A stretch of 64,000 bases of DNA from Bacteroidota bacterium. Lineage in GTDB: Bacteria > Bacteroidota > Ignavibacteria > UBA10030 > UBA8401. The position numbers and the translations under genes are program-made. The stretch covers positions 930,001 to 994,000 of the forward strand of contig JBBAAO010000001.1 of the NCBI GenBank assembly GCA_041658205.1, read 5' to 3'. Shown piece by piece: positions 1 through 6,455 of this stretch. Positions within the stretch are counted from its first letter, which is position 1, and every line of letters begins with the position of its first letter. The notes under the pieces are model-generated. The model was not told the DNA's origin and did no database searches. It saw only the letters and a list, made by a program, of their open reading frames with translations.

Positions 1-42
1 TTAAAATTTGACAGCCATGAAGAATCGTTTGAAGGACTGAAC

Positions 43-402
43 ATGAAGGAAGTAATAATAGCACACTTAGCGTGGAAAGACCGATTAGATCGATTAATCA
101 ATGGAGTAAGTACAGAAGCATTAGATGCCGAAGTAATACAAAAAGATAATCAATGTGCTTTGGGGAAATGGATATATCAGTCGGAAGACAAATTCAGAAA
201 AGAGAAGGAATTTATTGAATTGGTAGAAACACATAAAGAATTTCATAAATATGCAGCCAAAGTAGTGTCAAAATATCATGAAGGCGATTTTAAAGAGGCG
301 CGAAATATATTGGAGAGTGATGTAAATATATTTTCAAACAGAGTACAATTAAAAATAATATCAATGTACAGAATAATTATGACGAAAAAAGGTTTTCTCT
401 AA
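43..402 (+). CDS. CZB-type zinc-binding domain protein (possibly the tail of a longer protein)
   Basis: The 119-residue product has the pattern of the chemoreceptor zinc-binding (CZB) domain: an AHLAWK helix start, a CALGKWIY segment and a closing HKEFH pair, giving the His/Cys/His/His zinc set. In known proteins CZB domains sense zinc or zinc-dependent oxidants and regulate chemoreceptors or diguanylate cyclases. A purine-rich GAAGGA lies six bases before the ATG and supports this start. However, the same frame is open, without a stop, back to base 1. The gene could therefore be the C-terminal end of a methyl-accepting protein or cyclase that begins outside the window. No partner gene is visible downstream. 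Confidence 0.7.
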   Translation: MKEVIIAHLAWKDRLDRLINGVSTEALDAEVIQKDNQCALGKWIYQSEDKFRKEKEFIELVETHKEFHKYAAKVVSKYHEGDFKEARNILESDVNIFSNRVQLKIISMYRIIMTKKGFL

Positions 403-717
403 CTTTTTTAACAACAAAGGAAACCACCTAATCAGGCGCTCCAATCTGATGCTTTACTTTTCTCAGAACTGGCTGATAATTGCGATGTACTCTAAGTTTA
501 GATAACAAAAAAAAGAAATATTTATCAACCACATCGGCCAAAAATGACTGGATGCAAAAATGGCACGGGAACGCCCTCCTGACTAACGTCACTCAGGCAG
601 GTTAACACACAGCGTGCTTGTCCACCTTATTTTTGGCGGAGATTTATTCTGTTATGGCTCAGAGTGTTACAGTATTACGAAAGGAAACCCGTACGCCAAT
701 CATAGAAAGGAAATACA
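403..717. other. Intergenic region, no gene seen
   Basis: 315 bases without a convincing coding frame. It holds an imperfect 20-bp palindrome centred on ACGT at 578-597 (CCTGA at one end, TCAGG at the other). At 621-640 a short element starts TCCACC and ends GGCGGA, resembling the TCCGCC/GGCGGA hairpin at 5242-5262. These look like degraded copies of small intergenic inverted repeats. The end of the region supplies AGAAAGGAAAT, a plausible ribosome binding site for the lipoprotein gene at 718. Confidence 0.4.
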
Positions 718-1311
718 ATGAAAAAGTTTGCAAATGCATTTCTATTTTGTTTTGTAGTATTCGTTCTCCCTTCATGTGAAAAAGACAATCCCGTTGATAC
801 CTCGCCGAGTGTTAAGCAAATCTGGCCACTTAAACCGGGTAACACATGGGCTTTCAGTACTGTTGAATATGATACAACAGGAACAGTGATCAAGTCGGGG
901 TTCGGGTCATTTGTCGTTACAACGGACACTATTGTTTCTGGCGAAACATGGTATCACATCACCGGCACTGGATCGGGTGGGACGATGTTCTATACAAACA
1001 GATCGGAAGGCCTTTGGGTAATGTCGAATAGTACTTCTGGATTATTCCAGGGACTATTTTTCAAATACCCTGTTAATGCCGGAGACAATTGGAGTTTAGG
1101 TGGAGACCCGATGTTTCTTCAATCAGCGGATACTGTAATAACAGTCCCAGCGGGTACCTTTCATTGTTATGAGTATCGATTATCTATGATCGATTATTAT
1201 TATTTTTGCCCAGGGGTTGGGATTATATCAGAGGATTCCTATTCAAGCACAAACTCAGGCAGGCGATACTTAAAAGAGCGTCTGAGCATTACCTCATTCA
1301 CTCTTAAATAG
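718..1311 (+). CDS. Secreted lipoprotein of unknown function
   Basis: The 197-residue product begins MKKFANAFLF, has a hydrophobic core and then a lipobox LPSC with the lipidated cysteine near residue 20, so it should be processed by signal peptidase II and anchored in a membrane. The rest is rich in aromatic, Gly, Thr and Ser residues in short alternating strands (for example WPLKPGNTWAFSTVEYD and VPAGTFHCYEYRL), suggesting a beta-sandwich. WPLKPGNTW followed later by VPAGTFxCYE is a recurring pattern in Bacteroidota/Ignavibacteria lipoproteins, but I cannot name a function. AGGAAAT precedes the ATG. It seems to stand alone. Confidence 0.75.
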   Translation: MKKFANAFLFCFVVFVLPSCEKDNPVDTSPSVKQIWPLKPGNTWAFSTVEYDTTGTVIKSGFGSFVVTTDTIVSGETWYHITGTGSGGTMFYTNRSEGLWVMSNSTSGLFQGLFFKYPVNAGDNWSLGGDPMFLQSADTVITVPAGTFHCYEYRLSMIDYYYFCPGVGIISEDSYSSTNSGRRYLKERLSITSFTLK

Positions 1312-1561
1312 AAGATGTCTGCTTTGTTGTGTGTTGCATCAGCTGATAGATAGATAAAAGAAAATAATATTTCATAATACGCTGCGCTCTAAACAGTCGC
1401 TCACGCGCCTTATAAACTTTGCACTCTTTATGGTTACTTCCCTTGAGGATGATGAACTCATCCACGAGGTTCCGGCGATCGTCGGTTGTCAAACACCTTC
1501 TGCGCTTGCAATTAAAACGGAGAGCTAGAATTGTAACTGTTTCTCAATATGGAGAATATCA

Positions 1562-1987
1562 ATGTCGGAAATTGAATTACATAAAAGCCCCTTCCATTGG
1601 AAGTGGGTCGGCATTACTCTGTTGCTGTATATTTTATTGTATTATCTTCCTCTTTCTCTTGTGCCCGGAGGATTTTTCACTCATACAATTGTGACGACTA
1701 CTTCAATAAAGATTATTGGTGCTTGGTCGTTTGCCGGAATATTTATTATTGCCGGCATTTCTGCGTTTCTGGCGAAAGTGAACATCATTATAGAAACGAT
1801 CATTGCCTGTGTTTGTCTTGGTATACTTTTTCTTGTGTCAAATCAGATCAAATTCCAAGCAACACTTGAATACAATTTTACTGTTTTGAGAGAATTATTA
1901 ACCGGGGCTATTTTAGTATTAAGTATAGCAAGTATCGGCTCTTGGTTTGGCAGACAAATCCAAAAGTCTAGAAGAGAAAACTTATAA
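1562..1987 (+). CDS. Small integral membrane protein, unknown
   Basis: This 141-residue protein has about four hydrophobic segments: around residues 17-36, 49-70, 75-93 and 112-128. A basic C-terminal tail (RQIQKSRREN) should be cytoplasmic. No motif identifies a family. GGAGAAT lies a few bases before the ATG. Two other plus frames are open over part of the same bases, but only this one gives a membrane-protein composition over its whole length with a normal start. Function unknown. Confidence 0.55.
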   Translation: MSEIELHKSPFHWKWVGITLLLYILLYYLPLSLVPGGFFTHTIVTTTSIKIIGAWSFAGIFIIAGISAFLAKVNIIIETIIACVCLGILFLVSNQIKFQATLEYNFTVLRELLTGAILVLSIASIGSWFGRQIQKSRRENL

Positions 1988-2050
1988 CCCGTTTCAATTA
2001 GTCGGCACTCAAAAGCACATTGGGATTAGTTCAAGTTCCCAGGAGATTTT

Positions 2051-4207
2051 ATGAAGCTCAAAATAATTATTGGATTTATCTGTCTCAATTCTTTTCTGTT
2101 GCTAGGGCAAGTGCCGAATGAAATCCAGCGATATCGAGCAGATGAGAAAGGAGATATCTCAAACCGAAAAAAATCCATTTTTGACGGGAATTTAGTTCGT
2201 ACAATTTTCTTCAATGATGGTGAAGTCTCCGATTGGTTCTCTGGTGCTGTCAGTGGACCCCATTTTGAGTGGCCCAAAGGATCAGGTCACAGACACTTAG
2301 ACGGGCTTACGTTTATGGTCGGTGCGAAAATACAGATCAAGAACATGTTGGGGCAAAATGTTACCATCAGTTCCATTGAAACAAATTATCGTGAAGAAAT
2401 GGATTATGATCCTGTCACGAGAACGATATGGGGCATGGAACCAATTCCTGGATATTTTAATTCAAACCAAACATCTATTGCAAAAAGTAACGATCCAAAT
2501 TCCTGGCCTGCTTCGTGGCCTGCGGCGCTTGGATTAAGTTCTGATTGGAATGGAAAATGGTATGGTTATTTTGGACAAAGTGTTTCGGAAAAAATTTATG
2601 AGACGTTTTATGTGATGGATGATTCCAAAGACAAGGAATATACAAATCCACCGTGGGGTTTTTATCCGATTCCGTCAGATTCAATCCGTGGAGGTTTGGG
2701 GCTGAGAATAGAAGTACGAGGATTTCAGTTCACACATAAAGCACTAGAAGATGTTGTGTTATGGATGTACGATGTGATCAATATTTCTGATCAGACGTAT
2801 GATTCTGCTGCGTTTGGAGTATTTACTGATCCCGGAATAGGTTCAGTAAATAATAGTGCTCGGTTTGATCGTTCGCTCGACTTAACCTATGCGTGGGCAC
2901 CATCCGGAAAAGGGTGGGACGGTACATACAAAACCGGATATTATGGACATGCACTTCTGGAAACTCCAGGAAATTCAACAAACGGGATTGATGATGACGG
3001 TGATGGTATTGTTGATGAACGGCAGGATGATGGCATTGATAATGATCATGATTGGAGTGCGGCAACGGATGATGTTGGAGCTGATGGAATTCCAGGAACT
3101 TCAGATCTTGGTGAAGGGGATGGCCTTCCGACGGCGGGTGAACCGGATTTTGATCGGACGGATAACGATGAAAAAGATCAGATAGGTCTTCAATCAGCAT
3201 ACATAAACATGCTTGGTGATAAAGGTCCAACAAGTGTTTGGCCCAAAAATGATTCGGTAATGTGGTCAGTAATGACACGTGGATTTAAAGATACTTCAAT
3301 AGTCAACTCCAATATTAGTATCGTAAGTGGTTCCGGTCCATTCCCGCTAAAAAAATACGGACGAGAAAAATTTATCATAGCAATGATGTGCGGTGAAGAT
3401 CTTAATGACTTAATTTTAAATAAGAACAATACAAAATTAGTGTATGACAATAATTTTAATTTGGAAATCCTTATATCGTCACCTGCAGGGGAATGGAATT
3501 TTTTATCAGATAGCAAAAGATGGAATCTGGCGAACAATCTCAAAGATACAATGCAAAATGGGATCTATACGCTGATGATAAAAGGAATTGACCCCTATCT
3601 TATTTCGCCTGATAGCTTGTCCTTAAATGCGGGTGTATTTAAGCATGTCAGCGTTACGATGAAAAATAACACTAGTGACAATCTGGCTGGATTCTTTTGG
3701 ACAACGAATGTCAATACTGAATTTACGCAAAATATGAGTTTACCTGGAATTCCAATTAAAGCTAATGATACAGGATTTACGACATATGTTGTTGATCTGT
3801 CAAAGAATTCTCAATGGATAGGAACGATCAAGCAGATTCGATTAGATCCTGTCCAGATTGTTTCGTCCGGTACGGTGGATCTCAAGCAAATAAAATTATT
3901 AACAGATGTGACTTCTATTGAGAATGTAACCTCTGTTTTCCCACTTGAGTTTAGTTTGTCGCAGAACTATCCCAATCCATTTAACCCGCATACGATTATT
4001 CGATACTATTTACCAAAAGAATCGCATGTGAATATTGCTCTATATGATATGTTGGGACGACAAGTTAAAACCCTGGTGCACGATCTCAAATCTTCGGGAG
4101 AACATAAAATTGATGTTTATGCATCAGGCTTATCAAGCGGGATATATTACTACACGCTAACCACAAAAGAATTTACACAAACAAAGAAATTGATTTTGCT
4201 AAGATGA
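2051..4207 (+). CDS. T9SS-exported protein with Asp-rich calcium-type repeats and C-terminal sorting domain
   Basis: 718 residues. The N-terminus is a signal peptide (MKLKIIIGFICLNSFLLLGQ). The body contains a recurring layout of Ignavibacteria secreted proteins. Around residues 307-377 lies a stretch of Asp/Asn/Gly loops (DDDGDGIVDE, DNDHD, DFDRTDND) like thrombospondin type 3 or EF-type calcium loops. The last 80 residues are a type IX secretion sorting domain of the NPFNP class: NYPNPFNPHT near residue 639, then MLGRQVKTL, GLSSGIYYY and a basic-hydrophobic end TKKLILLR. It should cross the outer membrane through T9SS, whose porU and porV homologues lie at 55-60 kb. The molecular function of the body is unknown. 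Confidence 0.8.
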   Translation: MKLKIIIGFICLNSFLLLGQVPNEIQRYRADEKGDISNRKKSIFDGNLVRTIFFNDGEVSDWFSGAVSGPHFEWPKGSGHRHLDGLTFMVGAKIQIKNMLGQNVTISSIETNYREEMDYDPVTRTIWGMEPIPGYFNSNQTSIAKSNDPNSWPASWPAALGLSSDWNGKWYGYFGQSVSEKIYETFYVMDDSKDKEYTNPPWGFYPIPSDSIRGGLGLRIEVRGFQFTHKALEDVVLWMYDVINISDQTYDSAAFGVFTDPGIGSVNNSARFDRSLDLTYAWAPSGKGWDGTYKTGYYGHALLETPGNSTNGIDDDGDGIVDERQDDGIDNDHDWSAATDDVGADGIPGTSDLGEGDGLPTAGEPDFDRTDNDEKDQIGLQSAYINMLGDKGPTSVWPKNDSVMWSVMTRGFKDTSIVNSNISIVSGSGPFPLKKYGREKFIIAMMCGEDLNDLILNKNNTKLVYDNNFNLEILISSPAGEWNFLSDSKRWNLANNLKDTMQNGIYTLMIKGIDPYLISPDSLSLNAGVFKHVSVTMKNNTSDNLAGFFWTTNVNTEFTQNMSLPGIPIKANDTGFTTYVVDLSKNSQWIGTIKQIRLDPVQIVSSGTVDLKQIKLLTDVTSIENVTSVFPLEFSLSQNYPNPFNPHTIIRYYLPKESHVNIALYDMLGRQVKTLVHDLKSSGEHKIDVYASGLSSGIYYYTLTTKEFTQTKKLILLR

Positions 4208-4339
4208 AAATATTCGGGAAGACATTTTCAGTCTAATTCCTTAAAAAGAACTATTGGAGAACCAAAAACAGATAGGGTATATCATGATAGTTGAACAAAA
4301 CGTGGTGTAAAACGATAAAATATTTCAATCGGAGGTAAA

Positions 4340-4837
4340 ATGAAAAATATTGAAGAAGAAATCCTCTCTTGTGCTCATTGCAACAATGATGTAAAGAATG
4401 ATGATGAATTTTGTCCTCATTGCGGCACTATTTTAGTTGATAATGTTCAATGTCATCAACATCCCAAAGTGAATGCAGAAGGTGTTTGTATTATTTGTTC
4501 GCTTCCATATTGTAAAAAATGTGGCGCATTTTCCAATGAGCGATTTCTTTGTGACAAACATGCTGAGTATGAAATCTATGAAGGGATGGTTCGTATTTAC
4601 GGTTCTCTTAATGATACGCCTGCACAGCATGCTAAAACGTGTCTTGAGCAGGATGGCTTTCATCCAATTCTTTTCTGTCGTACACAGCCCCAAGGCGGTC
4701 CTCGATTTGTGTATACACTCTTCAGATCTGCTGGTGACAGCGGCGGGCATATTGTAAACGAAATAAAAGTTATGGTGCCGTGTCAGGAAGTTGAAAAGGC
4801 AGAAAAATTGTTGCGAAAATTAAAAATATTGGTATGA
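4340..4837 (+). CDS. Zinc-ribbon/B-box protein with DUF2007-like C-terminal domain
   Basis: 165 residues in three parts. Residues ~10-27 form a zinc ribbon (CAHC ... CPHCG). Residues ~36-75 form a second, B-box-like metal cluster (CHQHP, CIICS, YCKKCG, LCDKH). The C-terminal ~70 residues resemble the DUF2007 putative signal-transducing domain: an AQHAKTCLEQDGF helix and, near the end, VMVPCQEVEKAEKLLRKL. GGAGGTAAA before the ATG is a strong ribosome binding site. Such proteins are usually soluble and cytoplasmic, and their biochemical role is not established. The gene appears monocistronic. Confidence 0.7.
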   Translation: MKNIEEEILSCAHCNNDVKNDDEFCPHCGTILVDNVQCHQHPKVNAEGVCIICSLPYCKKCGAFSNERFLCDKHAEYEIYEGMVRIYGSLNDTPAQHAKTCLEQDGFHPILFCRTQPQGGPRFVYTLFRSAGDSGGHIVNEIKVMVPCQEVEKAEKLLRKLKILV

Positions 4838-5101
4838 CATCACGCAAATGGATGAGTAGGCATTGATCAAAATTAATCTCTCTTCTTGTTCTGTTTTAGA
4901 TAAAAAGTAATCTGGTACCGTTTCTAATTCATTTCCGAGCATGATGGTCATCGAAATCATCATCGGCGTAACTATAATAACTCCATTGAGTCTTTTCTGG
5001 TGACATCTAAAAAAATTCTCTGTGTCCTCTCTGGTGAGATCTCCATATAATTAAATCGGACTTTTACAGTCCATAAAGACAAAATTTTCCGCAAATTATT
5101 C

Positions 5102-5133
5102 TTGCAAAACCGTCCCTTTTTTTTGTATATTTG
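5102..5133 (+). promoter_or_regulatory. Bacteroidota-type promoter upstream of tRNA-Asp
   Basis: TTG at 5102-5104 and TATATTTG at 5126-5133, 21 bases apart, match the Bacteroidota sigma-70 consensus (TTG at -33, TAnnTTTG at -7). Transcription would start near 5139 and run through the hairpins into tRNA-Asp at 5346. The long leader is unusual for a tRNA, so a nearer promoter may also exist. Confidence 0.45.
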
Positions 5134-5241
5134 TATCGTTCTAAAAGAAACGATGAATAATTGGCAATGAAATTTAGGCAATTGTTCTTTTTTTGGAATT
5201 TGGTCTTTGATATTTGGATTTTTTTTGGAATCGAAGCTCAG

Positions 5242-5287
5242 TCCGCCAAAAAAGACGGCGGATTTCGTGCCGTAAGAAACACGGCAC
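5242..5287. repeat. Two adjacent short hairpins
   Basis: TCCGCC (5242-5247) pairs with GGCGGA (5257-5262), and GTGCCGT (5267-5273) pairs with ACGGCAC (5281-5287) around a seven-base loop. Neither is followed by a T run, so they are not simple terminators. The first resembles a decayed element at 621-640 and belongs with the CCGCC/GGCGG hairpin at 5475-5495. Confidence 0.45.
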
Positions 5288-5345
5288 TCAATTTGGTTTT
5301 TGTTTTTTGAAATTTGTTCATTGATAATTGTTAATTGTATTCTTT

Positions 5346-5420
5346 GGGGTCGTAGCTCAGTTTGGTTAGAGCGCTTGCCTGTCACGCAAGAAGTCGAGGG
5401 TTCGAGTCCCTTCGGCCCCG
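5346..5420 (+). tRNA. tRNA-Asp (anticodon GTC)
   Basis: A full cloverleaf can be drawn. The acceptor GGGGTCG pairs with CGGCCCC (one G-U), the D stem is GCTC/GAGC, the anticodon stem CTTGC/GCAAG holds the loop CTGTCAC with anticodon GTC, the variable loop is AAGTC, and the T stem GAGGG/CCCTT holds the loop TTCGAGT. The discriminator is G, as expected for tRNA-Asp. CCA is not encoded. A terminator follows at 5434. Confidence 0.96.
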
Positions 5421-5433
5421 CTTCGAAAAAATA

Positions 5434-5469
5434 CAGAGTTAGTGTTGTTTGCTAACTCTGATATTTTTT
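5434..5469 (+). terminator. Rho-independent terminator after tRNA-Asp
   Basis: Perfect 9-bp stem CAGAGTTAG/CTAACTCTG (5434-5442 and 5452-5460) with a nine-base loop, followed by ATATTTTTT. It ends the tRNA transcript. Confidence 0.85.
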
Positions 5470-5474
5470 CAGAA

Positions 5475-5495
5475 TCCCGCCGCCCTTAGGCGGGA
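5475..5495. repeat. GC-rich short hairpin
   Basis: TCCCGCC (5475-5481) pairs perfectly with GGCGGGA (5489-5495) around a seven-base loop. There is no T run. It lies just after the tRNA terminator and matches the CCGCC/GGCGG design of the hairpin at 5242-5262. Confidence 0.5.
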
Positions 5496-5686
5496 AACGA
5501 ACCAGAAACAGAAATGTACCACCTCTTGCGGTTCGAAATTAGTTTGCTCAATTCCTAAAACAACGTTTCCTTTTACACTCAATAGACTGATTTATTGATG
5601 AAGATTGTTACCGCTTCCCCAATATACTTTTCTTACTATTGCTCAACGTTGTTTATCCCACTCTTATCCGATTGTAGGTCCGTACA

Positions 5687-6256
5687 ATGAACAAGTCCTA
5701 TCTTGATTATTTTCTCAAGATTCGCCTGCCGATAGTTATTTTCGTGGCGCTTGCTTCGCTCACGTTCACATACTATGTTTCACGTGCAGAGCGCGACGGT
5801 GTTGGTTATGCTCCGGAACAGCCGATTCCGTATTCACACAAACTTCATGCTGGAACAATGGGCATGGACTGTCAGTATTGTCATACCGGCGCTTCAAAAT
5901 CCCGCCATGCAATGATTCCTCCGTTGAATACCTGTATGAATTGCCACACGATAGCACGAAAGAACATGCCGAATATCATTCGATTGACTCAGTACTTTAA
6001 TGAAGGGAAGTTGATGCCGTGGAAACGAATTCATAAACTTCCGGATTATGCGTACTTCAATCACAGTGTTCATGTCAACAAAAACATCCCGTGCCAGCAA
6101 TGTCATGGAAATATTCAGGAACTGGATGTGGTGAAACAGGCAAGTTCGTGGACAATGAACAATTGTATTTCGTGCCATCGCAATGCGCCGGTTATTCTTG
6201 CAAATATTCCCGGGATCAAAAAAGGTCCTGAAAACTGTTTTGCTTGTCATCGATAA
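5687..6256 (+). CDS. actA: Alternative Complex III subunit ActA (pentahaem cytochrome c)
   Basis: 189 residues. An N-terminal membrane anchor (about residues 13-32) is followed by a periplasmic region with five CxxCH haem c motifs: CQYCH, CMNCH, CQQCH, CISCH and CFACH. Five haems plus a single anchor matches ActA of the quinol:electron acceptor oxidoreductase Alternative Complex III. Additional His residues (for example YSHKLH, YFNHSVH) are likely distal ligands. It opens an operon with actB, actC, actD, actF and the oxidase genes, all closely spaced on the same strand. The start is the first ATG giving the anchor. The haems should carry electrons from the ActB/ActC core to a cytochrome or directly to the oxidase. 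Confidence 0.93.
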   Translation: MNKSYLDYFLKIRLPIVIFVALASLTFTYYVSRAERDGVGYAPEQPIPYSHKLHAGTMGMDCQYCHTGASKSRHAMIPPLNTCMNCHTIARKNMPNIIRLTQYFNEGKLMPWKRIHKLPDYAYFNHSVHVNKNIPCQQCHGNIQELDVVKQASSWTMNNCISCHRNAPVILANIPGIKKGPENCFACHR

Positions 6257-6261
6257 TTATT

Positions 6262-6453
6262 ATGAAAACCAATACCGAACGTAGAAAATTTTTTAAGAAA
6301 GCAGGGATCAGCGCAGTTGGCGCAGGACTTCTCAGTGCGTTACCGTTCAAACTGTTTTCGCAATCCAACAACGAAGTGAAGAATCCTGAACAGCAAGGTT
6401 CAATCTCCATCAACATTAATCCGATGGCAGTTAAACGGGAGAAAAGAAAGTAA
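6262..6453 (+). CDS. 63-aa twin-arginine signal mini-protein between actA and actB
   Basis: A very small protein starting MKTNTERRKFFKKAG. The RR-x-FF motif followed by a hydrophobic stretch ending in LLSALPF is a textbook Tat signal. Only about 35 residues remain after it, ending INPMAVKREKRK. The ATG at 6262 is preferred over an upstream TTG because it places RR at residues 8-9. It begins six bases after actA and stops two bases before actB, so it must be co-transcribed. Its role is unknown. It could be an assembly or targeting factor for ActB, whose own N-terminus has a Tat-like SRKQFL segment lying unusually far in (near residue 68). Confidence 0.65.
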   Translation: MKTNTERRKFFKKAGISAVGAGLLSALPFKLFSQSNNEVKNPEQQGSISININPMAVKREKRK

Positions 6454-6455
6454 GC

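Larger units (their letters stand above)
4838..5345. other. Intergenic region before tRNA-Asp with promoter and hairpins
   Basis: About 508 bases without a credible protein gene. It contains a Bacteroidota-style promoter (5102-5133), a small inverted repeat ATCGTT/AACGAT just downstream of it (5135-5154), and two tight hairpins: TCCGCC/GGCGGA (5242-5262) and GTGCCGT/ACGGCAC (5267-5287). A minus-strand open frame covers much of the region but runs over the tRNA and has no protein-like composition. Confidence 0.5.

Noticed and set aside
1304..1492. Minus-strand frame of 62 codons with KARERLF-like segment
   Set aside because: I considered a sigma-factor or relic fragment, but the match is too short and there is no supporting neighbour.
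2823..3278. Minus-strand open frame over the Asp-rich block of the 2051 gene
   Set aside because: The His/Leu-rich product is a direct consequence of the repetitive GAT codons on the plus strand; no start context.
4972..5385. Minus-strand open frame over the tRNA-Asp region
   Set aside because: It crosses a clear tRNA and two hairpins and has low-complexity composition.
5605..5630. Candidate promoter for actA (TTG and TATACTTT)
   Set aside because: The spacing is about 15 bases, too short for either the sigma-70 or Bacteroidota pattern; actA must have a promoter nearby but I cannot place it.
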